From positions 186,001-250,000 of the forward strand of contig NZ_KB898648.1 in the NCBI RefSeq assembly GCF_000377665.1: DNA of 64,000 nt, read 5' to 3'. The notes under the pieces are model-generated. The model was given only the letters and a program-made list of their open reading frames with translations. It searched no databases and was not told the DNA's origin. This stretch comes from Vreelandella zhanjiangensis DSM 21076 (lineage in GTDB: Bacteria > Pseudomonadota > Gammaproteobacteria > Pseudomonadales > Halomonadaceae). The translations under genes were made by a program, and so were the position numbers. Shown here in pieces: positions 53,819-63,735 of the stretch; position 1 is the stretch's first letter, and each line of letters opens with the position of its first letter.

Positions 53819-55515
53819 TGAAATCGATCAAGGCCCTCAACCTGCCCCGCTTGGACGGGGCAGGCATCGTGCTGTTGCTCACGGTGCTGATACTGCTTTT
53901 GTTAGTGGGTTTGCCGCTGCTGTATATTGTTTTGCAGGCCATCTTTCCGCTGTGGTCGCGCGGCGATCTCTCCGGCGCGTTTACACTTTTTGTACCCACC
54001 CTTGTCGACCCTGCGCTACTCAAACTGCTGGGTAATACATTGCGCCTGGGCCTTGCTGTGGTTGTGGCCTGTGCCGTATTAGCGGTACCGCTTGGCGCGC
54101 TGCGGGCGCTTACCCGTGTGCCGGGCGGCGCGGTATGGGATCTGATTTTTCTGATTCCATTTATGATTCCGCCGTATATCGCGGCGCTCTCCTGGATGTT
54201 GACGCTTCAGCCGCGCGGTTATGCGCAGCAGTTAACGGGTATTGAAGCGAGTCAGTTTCTGTTTTCCTTCTACGGTATTGTGTTCGTGATGGTGCTGAAC
54301 GTCTTTCCCGTGGTCTATTTTGCCGTTTCGCGCACCATGATGAGCGTGGGCGGGCGTTACGCGTCGGCTGCCCGCGTTTGTGGCGCGGGCAAATGGCAGG
54401 CGCTTTGGCGCGTCACTCTGCCTCTCTCAACGCCCGGTATTGCAGCCAGTCTGCTGCTGGTTTTTGCACTCACGATCGAGGAGTTCGGCACGCCAGCCAC
54501 ACTGGGCGCGCAAGCGGGCTATCACGTTTTGGTAACCGGGATTCATCAGCGCTTTTCCGACTGGCCAATCGATATCCCCGGTGCTGCCGTGCTGTCGCTG
54601 CTGCTTGTGATGCTGGCGATGGCCGCGTTCTATATCCAGCACTGGCTGGTAACGCGGCGCTCGTTTATCAGCCAGACTGGCAAGCCGACCACGGGTGAGC
54701 GCGCCGAGCTTGGAAAATGGAAGTGGCCGGTCATGGTGTTTTTTTCAGCCGTAGCGTTTATCTCGGTCGCCGTTCCACTGCTGGCCGTATTGGCCACGGC
54801 CTTGACGGGGACGCTATCGGGCGGGCTTACGCTGGATAATCTGTCGCTACGCCACTTCGAGGCGCTGTTTGCCAATCGCGGTGGTGCCATGCAGGCATTG
54901 GGAACGAGTCTCAGCCTGGCCGTTGGTGCCGCCTTAATCACGGGCGTATTGGGCGCTCTGATTGGCTATCTGGTGGTGCGCGCTCAGGTACGTGGTAAAG
55001 GGGTGCTCGATTTACTCTCGCTGCTGCCCAATACCCTGCCTGGCGTCGTTGTGGCGGTAGGTTTGATTCTGGCGTGGAACCAAAGCCACTGGCCTATTCA
55101 GGTGTATAACACCGGGGCGATGCTGCTGCTGGCGTATGCGTGCCTGCTGCTTCCTTACCCCGTGCGCTATGCCAGTGCGGCTTTCCGGCAGATGGGCGAG
55201 AGCCTGGAGGCGGCTGCCAGGGTGTGTGGTGCCGGGTTTGTCACGACGTTTCGGCGTATCTTGCTGCCGACGCTGGCGCCGAGTCTTCTGGTATCCATGC
55301 TGCTGGTGTTTGCCATCGCTTCCAGAGAATTGGTGGCATCGCTGATGGTGGCGCCAGCAGGTATGAGCACCGTATCGACGTTTGTATTCGGGCAGTTCGA
55401 GCAGGGCTCGCCGGGGGTGGGAATGGCAATGAGCGCCGTGGCGATTTTTACCACCACGGCGCTATTGGTCGGGCTAACGGCCTTTAGCCGCAAACGCCTG
55501 CCTATCACCAGCTAG
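53818..55515 (+). CDS. Fused double-domain ABC permease (PhnU/FbpB type)
   Basis: 565 aa with two binding-protein-dependent permease domains, about 12 helices. Each half carries a coupling loop: AARVCGAGKWQALWRVTLPL at about 182 and AARVCGAGFVTTFRRILLPT at about 463. The matching loops show internal duplication. Fused permeases of this size occur in 2-aminoethylphosphonate and ferric-iron importers. It converges on madM with only 8 nt between the two stop codons and no visible terminator. Confidence 0.88.
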   Translation: MKSIKALNLPRLDGAGIVLLLTVLILLLLVGLPLLYIVLQAIFPLWSRGDLSGAFTLFVPTLVDPALLKLLGNTLRLGLAVVVACAVLAVPLGALRALTRVPGGAVWDLIFLIPFMIPPYIAALSWMLTLQPRGYAQQLTGIEASQFLFSFYGIVFVMVLNVFPVVYFAVSRTMMSVGGRYASAARVCGAGKWQALWRVTLPLSTPGIAASLLLVFALTIEEFGTPATLGAQAGYHVLVTGIHQRFSDWPIDIPGAAVLSLLLVMLAMAAFYIQHWLVTRRSFISQTGKPTTGERAELGKWKWPVMVFFSAVAFISVAVPLLAVLATALTGTLSGGLTLDNLSLRHFEALFANRGGAMQALGTSLSLAVGAALITGVLGALIGYLVVRAQVRGKGVLDLLSLLPNTLPGVVVAVGLILAWNQSHWPIQVYNTGAMLLLAYACLLLPYPVRYASAAFRQMGESLEAAARVCGAGFVTTFRRILLPTLAPSLLVSMLLVFAIASRELVASLMVAPAGMSTVSTFVFGQFEQGSPGVGMAMSAVAIFTTTALLVGLTAFSRKRLPITS

Positions 55516-55523
55516 ATGGGCCT

Positions 55524-56285
55524 TTAGAAAATGGCGCGGACGGCAAAATACAGGACTGAAGGGGCAAGCAGCGCGCCGAGGCCAGTGTAGAACGTGGCCG
55601 TCATGGCACCATAAGGCACCAGCTTCGGGTCAGTGGCGGCAAGGCCTGCTGCCACGCCGCTGGTGGTGCCCATCAAGCCGCCGAAGATCATCGCTGAACG
55701 TGGGTTATCCAGGCCGATATGACGGGCAGCGACGGGGGTTAGAATCATCACCAGAATCGATTTGAATAGACCTGCGGCAATCGAAAGGGCGATGATCTCT
55801 GAAGACGCGCCGATTGAAGCACCCGCAATGGGCCCGACAATATAGGTTACGGTACCGGCGCCAATGGTTGTCAGCGAAACAGGGTCGCGATAACCGAACG
55901 CGTAGGCTACCGCCACGCCGGCAATGAACGATACGAACACACCCAGAAATAGAGCGATAATACCGCTGAGACCCGCCTCGCGAACTTCCTGAAAACGTAC
56001 CCCGTAGGCTGTGGCAATAATCGCCAGATCGCGCAGCATGCCACCGCCCATTAAGCCTAGTCCGGCAAACAGGCTGATATCGGCAAGACCTCGCGTACCG
56101 CCCGTATGAATACCGCCAAAATAGGCCAAGCCTAGCCCCACGATAATCGCAATAGCCGAGCCGTGAATACGCCCTTTGGTCAGCTTATCGCTGATCAGGT
56201 AGGAGAGATACATGGCGCCGCCCACTAAGGCAAACGCCGCTATCAGGTGCTGTTTCTCAAGCTGAGTGACTAACGATTCAATCAT
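55524..56285 (-). CDS. madM: Malonate transporter subunit MadM
   Basis: 253 aa with about eight helices. ISDKLTKGRIHGSAIAIIVG and FAGLGLMGGGMLRDLAIIAT are typical of MadM. With MadL it forms a sodium-dependent malonate importer. Last gene of the malonate operon, 15 nt after madL. Confidence 0.92.
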   Translation of the reverse strand: MIESLVTQLEKQHLIAAFALVGGAMYLSYLISDKLTKGRIHGSAIAIIVGLGLAYFGGIHTGGTRGLADISLFAGLGLMGGGMLRDLAIIATAYGVRFQEVREAGLSGIIALFLGVFVSFIAGVAVAYAFGYRDPVSLTTIGAGTVTYIVGPIAGASIGASSEIIALSIAAGLFKSILVMILTPVAARHIGLDNPRSAMIFGGLMGTTSGVAAGLAATDPKLVPYGAMTATFYTGLGALLAPSVLYFAVRAIF

Positions 56286-56300
56286 AATAGTGACCTCCAG

Positions 56301-56759
56301 TTAGCGGGCATGGCGCGCGCGAGCACGAGCATGAGACGGTGAGGAGGCACTTAACACTTTACGCGGCTTGTGGGGCGGAGTGCTTTCCTGAGTATCGGAG
56401 TCCTTGGGGCGGCCAAGCTTGTTGAGAAAGGGGATTAACGCAAAGCTTGCGACTACCGCGACCAGGCTTGCAAGTAGCGCAATCAGGCCGCCATCAAACG
56501 CGGCGGCGACATTCTGGCTAGCGGCCATCGCGACCACAATTGGAATATACATGCCGTTCCAGAACTTGATGCCGTCTTCCGTGCTGGCGGGCATCTTCTT
56601 TTTGTCCATCAGATAGCCGCCCAGGAAGATCAGCATCAGCATGGCAATGCCAACACCCCCTACGTTCGAATTTACGCCGAGCAGCATGCCCAGCACATCA
56701 CCAGCCCACAGGCCGACCAACATACACCCTGCCAGAAGGGCAACACCGTAAATCACCAT
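56301..56759 (-). CDS. madL: Malonate transporter subunit MadL
   Basis: 152 aa, four helices. The blocks LGVNSNVGGVGIAMLMLIFL and STEDGIKFWNGMYIPIVVAM are MadL hallmarks. It carries a polar, strongly basic C-terminal tail ending SHARARARHAR, which makes it longer than usual for the family as I recall it. It pairs with MadM for malonate uptake. Confidence 0.9.
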   Translation of the reverse strand: MVIYGVALLAGCMLVGLWAGDVLGMLLGVNSNVGGVGIAMLMLIFLGGYLMDKKKMPASTEDGIKFWNGMYIPIVVAMAASQNVAAAFDGGLIALLASLVAVVASFALIPFLNKLGRPKDSDTQESTPPHKPRKVLSASSPSHARARARHAR

Positions 56760-56804
56760 GGCACAATTCCTGTCTTATCGTTGTTGTGAGGAGCACATTT
56801 TATG

Positions 56805-56838
56805 GCCGCAGTCAGGGCTTGGCCCGATCCCCTGCGGC
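56805..56838 (-). other. Inverted repeat between matB and madL
   Basis: Outer arms GCCGCA / TGCGGC enclose a smaller GGGC..GCCC stem in the 92-nt gap. It may fold in the transcript; no T-run follows. Confidence 0.35.
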
Positions 56839-56851
56839 GCGGGAAGTAGGC

Positions 56852-58393
56852 TCAAACGTTAGCCGTCGCACGCTCCTGAGTGAATGTATCCGTGTAGGTA
56901 GTGCGCAGCTGATTCTTCTGAATCTTGCCCATCACGTTGCGCGGTAGCGTATCGGTAAAGAAGACTCGCTTAGGCTGTTTGTAACGGGCTACCTGATCCT
57001 TGAGAGCTGCGAGTATCTGCGCTTCGCTAATCGCGTCTGAAGCGCTGGGCACGACCACTGCCACAACCCCTTCGCCAAGATCACCATGCGGCACGCCAAT
57101 CACAGCCGATTCCACCACCCCCGGTAAGTCATCGATCAACTGCTCGACTTCTTTCGGATAGACGTTGTAGCCACCGGAAATCACCAGGTCCTTGTCACGG
57201 CCCACGATGTTCAGGTAACCGTGCTCGTCGATAAGCCCCAGGTCGCCGGTGATAAAGAAGCCGTCATCACGAAACTCGGCCTGGGTTTTTTCCGGCATAC
57301 GCCAGTAACCCTGGAAAATATTCGGGCCGCGTAGCTCAACCATGCCGGTTTCGCCCTGAGCGAGCGCCTTGCCACTTTCGCGGTCAGCGATACGCACTTC
57401 CACACCGGGAAGCGGCATGCCGACCGTGCCCGGGCGGCGCTTACCGTGGTAAGGGTTGGAGGTGTTCATATTGGTTTCGGTCATGCCGTAACGCTCAAGA
57501 ATGGCATGGCCGGTGCGCTCTTCGAATGCTTCGTGGGTTTCAGCCAACAAGGGTGCCGAGCCTGAAATAAACAGGCGCATATTGGCAACCACCTCGCGGT
57601 TCAAACGCTCGGAGGCAAGCAGGCGGGTATAGAAGGTCGGCACGCCCATCAGCACGGTGGCGTGGGGCATGAGATCCAGCAGCTCATCAACGTCGAGCTT
57701 GGGCAGGAACGTCATCGAAGCGCCGTTGATCAGCGTGATGTTGCACGCCACAAACAGGCCGTGGGTGTGGAAAATCGGCAGTGCGTGGATCAGATGATCC
57801 TGCTCGGTATACTGCCACGCTTCGCTCAGTGACTGGCTATTGGAGGCCAGGTTCTTGTGGCTGAGCATGGCGCCCTTGGAGCGTCCGGTGGTGCCGGAGG
57901 TATAAAGAATCGCCGCCAGATCGTCGCCTGCTACTTCGCATACCTGTTCGGTTTCCGGTGCATTGGCGACTTTTTCCATCAGGCTGCCGTCGGCCTTGGT
58001 GCCCAGGCTTTCTACATGGGCAACGCCACTGGTGCTGGCGCGCTCTTGAGCCTCTTTGAGTACTGCCGGGCGGCACACGTAAAGCTGTGGTTGCGCATCT
58101 TCGAGGAAGTAGGCAATTTCGCTGTCGGTATAGGCCGTATTGAGCGGCAGATACACTGCGCCGACCTGTAGGCAGGCAAGATACAGCATGACGATTTCAG
58201 GACTTTTATCGACCTGGACGGCGACCCGGTCGCCCGGTGAAACGCCTAGTTCCAGAAGGACGCTGGCCATTTTCCGACTGGTCGTTAGGACATCGCCATA
58301 CCGGTAGCGCTTACCCTCCAGCGTATCCATCAACACCTTGTTGGGCTGGCGTTCAAAGTGCGGGTAAAACTGCAGGTAAAGGTTGTGGTTCAT
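56852..58393 (-). CDS. matB: Malonyl-CoA synthetase MatB
   Basis: 513 aa acyl-adenylate-forming enzyme. The ATP loop LYTSGTTGRSKGAM lies at about 166, the motif ERYGMTETNM at about 300, GRDKDLVISGGYNVYPKEVE at about 405 and the catalytic C-terminal lysine is in NVMGKIQKNQ near 490. Flanked by malonyl-CoA decarboxylase and MadLM genes, it should convert imported malonate to malonyl-CoA in the cytoplasm. Without this context it would be called only an AMP-binding enzyme. Confidence 0.92.
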   Translation of the reverse strand: MNHNLYLQFYPHFERQPNKVLMDTLEGKRYRYGDVLTTSRKMASVLLELGVSPGDRVAVQVDKSPEIVMLYLACLQVGAVYLPLNTAYTDSEIAYFLEDAQPQLYVCRPAVLKEAQERASTSGVAHVESLGTKADGSLMEKVANAPETEQVCEVAGDDLAAILYTSGTTGRSKGAMLSHKNLASNSQSLSEAWQYTEQDHLIHALPIFHTHGLFVACNITLINGASMTFLPKLDVDELLDLMPHATVLMGVPTFYTRLLASERLNREVVANMRLFISGSAPLLAETHEAFEERTGHAILERYGMTETNMNTSNPYHGKRRPGTVGMPLPGVEVRIADRESGKALAQGETGMVELRGPNIFQGYWRMPEKTQAEFRDDGFFITGDLGLIDEHGYLNIVGRDKDLVISGGYNVYPKEVEQLIDDLPGVVESAVIGVPHGDLGEGVVAVVVPSASDAISEAQILAALKDQVARYKQPKRVFFTDTLPRNVMGKIQKNQLRTTYTDTFTQERATANV

Positions 58394-58413
58394 GAAAGGT
58401 GCCTTGTTATTTT

Positions 58414-58439
58414 GCGAGCGCTAATCGTTAAGCGCTCGC
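58414..58439 (-). other. Hairpin over the malonyl-CoA decarboxylase stop codon
   Basis: Arms GCGAGCGCT and AGCGCTCGC (9 bp) flank an 8-nt loop that holds the stop codon, in the 34-nt gap before matB. It may affect coupling or stabilise the upstream message. Confidence 0.5.
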
Positions 58440-59777
58440 TTCGGTATTGAAATGCTGGCTAGCCTGGCTTGCCAGTCGACGAATATCATTGGCGCATACC
58501 ACGCTGTGATCGCGGGTATAGGCTTCATGGTTTTGTTCGATGCGGTCCAGCTGATAGAGGTAGTTGACCATCAGCCCGTGTGCTTGTTGGTGCCCTTTGG
58601 GGGAGGTGTCGCCCAGCCAGTTAAGCCGGTGAAGGCTTGCGCCATTGCCTAAATGAAAGCGTGCGACAGGATTAAGTGGCTGGCCGCTTCGGTGCTTGGC
58701 CTCGACCAGATAGTGCGCGGCGAGGCGCATGAATTCCTTATGCGCGGCCGCCGGTAGCTCGTTTGTTTCAGGGTTATCCAGAAAGGCTTCCAGAGGATCG
58801 GACGGCGTGATGGCCTGAGAGGCACGCTGCTCGGCCAGCCAGTCAGCAAAGCCCGGTACCGGTGACAGGGTGACGAAGTTCTTGAGCTGCGGCAGTTCGC
58901 GACTGAGCTCCTGAACCACCTGCTTGATCAAGAAGTTGCCGAACGATACGCCCTTAAGCCCCGCCTGGCAGTTGCTGATACTGTAGAAGACTGCGGTATC
59001 GGCCTCATCCAACGGCACCTCTTCGCCGTGTTCCAGAATGCGCTGCACGTTGTCGGGGATACCTTTGCATAGCGCCACTTCCACAAAGATAAGCGGTTCA
59101 TCACCGGTTGCCGGGTGAAAAAAGGCGTAACAGCGGCGATCTTCCGGGTCCAGCCGGCGGCGCAGGTCACGCCAGTCACTGATGGCGTGCACGGCTTCGT
59201 ATTGAATCAGCTTTTCCAGCACGGCGGCGGGCGTGTTCCAGTCGATGCTTTCCAGCACCAGAAACCCACGGTTGAACCATGAATTAAACAGATGGGAAAA
59301 GTCGCTATTCAGCGCGGCAAGCTCGGGTGCGTGACGTAGCTGCTTGAGCAGGTCGGCACGCATTTTCACGAGCTCAAAGGTGCCGCCCGGGCAAAGGTTC
59401 AAGCGGCGCAGTAAATCCTGGCGACGTGGCTCACAGGCGTTAAACAGCTTTTCAAGGGCTGCGTTATCTTCAGTCTCACAGTAAGCCTGGTACGCGGCAT
59501 GGATGGCCCCCGGCTCGGCAGCGTAATCACTGGCAAGCAGCGAGAAGAAGGCCTGGCGTTCTTCGGGCTCTAACTGCTGATAGTGGGTTAAGGCGCGTTG
59601 CGCGGTCATTATCTGGGAAGCTTCACCGCCGCGCTGCATCAGCGTTTCACAAGCCGAAGAGAGAGCGTGAAGGTGCGCATCACTGCTTTGCGTGGCGTTA
59701 GCAGCGCTACCCAATAGGCGAGTACGCGTGCTGATATTGGAGAGTAGTCCTTGAAGAAACGTCATGTTCACATTCAT
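58428..59777 (-). CDS. matA: Malonyl-CoA decarboxylase (MatA/MCD)
   Basis: 449 aa from the ATG at 59777 (AGAGG 9 nt upstream; another ATG is two codons earlier). It has the MCD plan: a helical N-terminal oligomerisation region to about 170, then a GNAT-like catalytic domain with YAFFHPATGDEPLIFVEVAL, FYSISNCQAGLKGVSFGNFL and ending FHLGNGASLHRLNWLGDTS. It decarboxylates malonyl-CoA to acetyl-CoA. It is first in an operon with matB, madL and madM, giving uptake, activation and decarboxylation of malonate. Confidence 0.92.
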   Translation of the reverse strand: MNVNMTFLQGLLSNISTRTRLLGSAANATQSSDAHLHALSSACETLMQRGGEASQIMTAQRALTHYQQLEPEERQAFFSLLASDYAAEPGAIHAAYQAYCETEDNAALEKLFNACEPRRQDLLRRLNLCPGGTFELVKMRADLLKQLRHAPELAALNSDFSHLFNSWFNRGFLVLESIDWNTPAAVLEKLIQYEAVHAISDWRDLRRRLDPEDRRCYAFFHPATGDEPLIFVEVALCKGIPDNVQRILEHGEEVPLDEADTAVFYSISNCQAGLKGVSFGNFLIKQVVQELSRELPQLKNFVTLSPVPGFADWLAEQRASQAITPSDPLEAFLDNPETNELPAAAHKEFMRLAAHYLVEAKHRSGQPLNPVARFHLGNGASLHRLNWLGDTSPKGHQQAHGLMVNYLYQLDRIEQNHEAYTRDHSVVCANDIRRLASQASQHFNTEASA

Positions 59778-60149
59778 GCACATCGACCTCTGGATGGACA
59801 ATTCGCTAGCAGCGCACGCTCGATGACGCTAGAGAGATGTATCAGGTGGCTTGTTATATATAACAAATAGAGGTTTAAAATATCTGGGTCAAGAGGCAGA
59901 AGGGTAGACATAGGGCGAAGAGGCCGCTGAAAGCCACAGCCAGGCGGGTTTAGCTGGAATGGTGAGGTGCAAATGAAGTGTGAAAAGCGTATTGCAGAGC
60001 AAGAGAGTGGCTTCGGTACAGAGGGCTTAAAGCTGCTGCGCGGTCAGGACATGGCATAGAGCGCATATCGCCATGATCATCACCGCACAGCCGTCAAACT
60101 TTCAGGCAGGCGTTTAAAAATGCTTACGCGTTTTATCTGCGCTTAGCCA
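59778..60149. other. 372-bp gap upstream of the malonate operon
   Basis: No convincing coding frame. It contains the malonate operon promoter region with the 16-bp palindrome; the rest, toward the SDR gene stop, shows no recognised structure. Confidence 0.5.
59851..59866. promoter_or_regulatory. Perfect 16-bp palindrome, malonate operon operator candidate
   Basis: TTGTTATATATAACAA reads the same on both strands and lies about 74 nt before the decarboxylase start. The layout fits a GntR/FCD (MatR-like) operator; the TATA core could also overlap a -10 box. No regulator gene is adjacent. Confidence 0.65.
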
Positions 60150-61432
<1,283 letters not shown>

Positions 61433-61597
61433 TTAAGAGTGCCAGACTGAAACATAAGTAAGCATGCTAAGTATTTGTATTGATAGCGTTAATTCGGGTA
61501 GGCGTTTAAGGCGTGAGTTCAGCTCATAACGCTATGACGATTTATCATTTGCCTATTTGTTGCAATTTGCCATCATTTCGCACTTCTTTAGTGCAAA

Positions 61598-62134
61598 GTG
61601 AGCGAGATGAAAACGTATCTTGGCAAAATGCGTGGCGAGCCGATTCAGCGTAATCGGGTAGGTTGGCAAGACGCCGTGTGGTCCTGGCTGGGGGCGTTTA
61701 CCGGCATGGCGGTCATTTGCTGGTTAAGCGCCTCCTGGCTTTCCCAGCAGCTGCTGATTGTGGGCTCGTTTGGGGCAACGTCAGTACTCATTTATGCCGC
61801 CCCTGAAAGTCCCTTTGCCCAGCCAAGCCACGTGCTGTTTGGCAGCGTGCTTTCGGCCTGCATAGGCGTCGGCTGCTATCAGCTGCTCGGGGCGACGCCG
61901 ATTTCCATGGCGCTTTCGGTATCTCTTTCAATTTTGGTAATGCAGCTAACCCATACCGTGCACCCGCCAGGTGCAGCGGCGGCTCTAATTGCCGTAGGCG
62001 GCGGTGCTAGCGTGCATCAACTGGGCTGGTGGTATCCGCTGTTGCCTATCGGCATGGGCTGCGTGGTAATGCTGGTGATCGCCATTCTGGTCAATAATCT
62101 GGCTCGCCATCGCCGCTACCCGCGCTACTGGTAA
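61598..62134 (+). CDS. HPP-family membrane protein
   Basis: 178 aa with four to five helices. The family motif HPPGAAAALIAV is near residue 125 and PESPFAQPSHVLFGSVLSAC lies in the N-terminal half. HPP proteins are integral membrane proteins; a plant relative moves nitrite. The start is a GTG without a strong ribosome site, and an ATG lies three codons later. Confidence 0.82.
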   Translation: MSEMKTYLGKMRGEPIQRNRVGWQDAVWSWLGAFTGMAVICWLSASWLSQQLLIVGSFGATSVLIYAAPESPFAQPSHVLFGSVLSACIGVGCYQLLGATPISMALSVSLSILVMQLTHTVHPPGAAAALIAVGGGASVHQLGWWYPLLPIGMGCVVMLVIAILVNNLARHRRYPRYW

Positions 62135-62160
62135 CTCTTCAACGGTTAAGCCATTAATGC

Positions 62161-62727
62161 CTAAAGGCTATTTAACTGCTGCTCTAGTGCGAAGATATGC
62201 GCATCCTCAACCTTCAAGTGACGCAGCGCCTGGGCTAGATTGACCAGGTAGTCGCGGTTGGGGCCGCTAGGGCCGGAGGCGCGGGCAATCTGATTTGCCA
62301 TGGCTTCAAGCGAGGCCGGCCCTAGAAAAGCAGGATTATCCTCGGTGGCCAGATACACCAATCCTTTTGTTTGCTCTTGAGAGCCATCGGTAAAGTATAC
62401 CGGCGTCAACTCACGCAAATAGCCGTTTTTTTCGCGATGATCCAGCGGTGCCAAGGTTTCTGGCGTAATGCGGTAAGCCATACCATGGCAAATGGCGTCG
62501 GAAACAGGGGTTAATGTGACCACGCGTCCAGGGGATTCCAAGGTACCGCGATGGTCGTGGGAACCCTGCCAGAAGCGGCGCTCCCAACCGGTAATATAAG
62601 CGCTGCGTCTTTCCAGATACGCAAAATCCGCTTTCCAGATCAACGACCCGTAGCCAAATAGCCAGATGTCGGCGTTTTCATCCAAGTGGTTGCGCTGCTG
62701 GTTAATGGCCGTGGTATCGATCAACAT
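62161..62727 (-). CDS. ChaC-family gamma-glutamylcyclotransferase
   Basis: 188 aa. FGYGSLIWKADF (about 24-35) is the substrate-binding glycine/tyrosine motif of the gamma-glutamylcyclotransferase fold; GWERRFWQGSHDHRGT is typical of ChaC. These enzymes cleave glutathione to 5-oxoproline and Cys-Gly. The product is the substrate of the PxpABC proteins encoded about 54 kb away in this window, a possible metabolic link but not an operon. Transcribed divergently from the CbiX-like gene. Confidence 0.88.
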   Translation of the reverse strand: MLIDTTAINQQRNHLDENADIWLFGYGSLIWKADFAYLERRSAYITGWERRFWQGSHDHRGTLESPGRVVTLTPVSDAICHGMAYRITPETLAPLDHREKNGYLRELTPVYFTDGSQEQTKGLVYLATEDNPAFLGPASLEAMANQIARASGPSGPNRDYLVNLAQALRHLKVEDAHIFALEQQLNSL

Positions 62728-62792
62728 GGGTAATCTGAATGTGGCTTAAAACGCCATGGTACCATGCCCTAGCACCTTCTTCTGGAGCGATC

Positions 62793-63656
62793 ATGCGCGC
62801 TATTTTTCTCGTCGATAATGGCTCACTACGTCCGGCAGCCACGCTAAATTTACGCCGCGTGGCGGTTGCCCTCAGCCAGCAGATAGGCGAAACGGTACAG
62901 GCCGCCTCGCTGCTCCACTCCAATAAGATCCCCGCTGATCAACTCGATGGTACGCCCGCGCTGACCCTTGGCCCTGCGGCTGAGCGCAGCGCTGAGCAAG
63001 GGGCTACCGAGATCATCGTAGTGCCGTTCTTTTTCGGCCCGAGCAAAGCTTTGACCGGTTATTTACCCGAGCGCATGGCGACACTGCAGGCAACGTTCCC
63101 AAACGTTAGCGTGCGCGTCGCCCAGCCGCTGGTAGACGAGCGCGGTGGCAACGATCTGCGTTTGGCTCACCTATTGGCTGACAACGTGCGTGAGCACCTT
63201 AACGGCAAGCCGACTCGCGTTGCTCTTGTTGACCACGGCAGCCCGATTGCCGAGGTGACCGCTGTTCGTAATCGACTGGCCGGGCAGTTGAGTGCCCTTT
63301 TGGCAGACGACGCCTTGTGTGTAGCGGCAGCGTCAATGGAGCGGCGTGAGGGTGAAGAGTATCGCTTTAATGAGCCTCTTTTGGAAAACCTGCTGGACTC
63401 CGATGAGTTTCAGGCCGGGCCGGTAATTCTGGCCATGCTGTTTTTGTCACCTGGCCGCCACGCGGGTGAGGGCGGCGATATCGATGAGATCTGTCGCGCG
63501 GCACAAAAGCGTCATTCAGCGCTTAGCGTGGTGACCACAAAGCTTGTGGGCGAGCATCCAGACGTTGTGGATATTCTCTATTCCCGGTTGCGCCAAGCAA
63601 TTGATGGCGAACGTTTTCTGCTCAAGCTGCCTGCGCTGCCCCGTACGCCACATTAG
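62793..63656 (+). CDS. CbiX/sirohydrochlorin chelatase-like protein, two domains
   Basis: 287 aa with two CbiX-like halves. The second half carries a VDHGSP motif (about 145-150) where the metal-binding histidine of CbiX/SirB is expected; the first half has VDNGSL at the equivalent place, with asparagine instead of histidine. GGAG lies 5 nt before the ATG. Relatives insert cobalt, nickel or iron into tetrapyrroles. No cobalamin or siroheme genes are adjacent, so the function is uncertain. Confidence 0.72.
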   Translation: MRAIFLVDNGSLRPAATLNLRRVAVALSQQIGETVQAASLLHSNKIPADQLDGTPALTLGPAAERSAEQGATEIIVVPFFFGPSKALTGYLPERMATLQATFPNVSVRVAQPLVDERGGNDLRLAHLLADNVREHLNGKPTRVALVDHGSPIAEVTAVRNRLAGQLSALLADDALCVAAASMERREGEEYRFNEPLLENLLDSDEFQAGPVILAMLFLSPGRHAGEGGDIDEICRAAQKRHSALSVVTTKLVGEHPDVVDILYSRLRQAIDGERFLLKLPALPRTPH

Positions 63657-63735
63657 TCGATAGGTGTAACCACGCCCAAGAGCGCGTAGAATCGCGAGCC
63701 TTTGTACGCGCAATTCGCCAACCAGGGTCCACATC

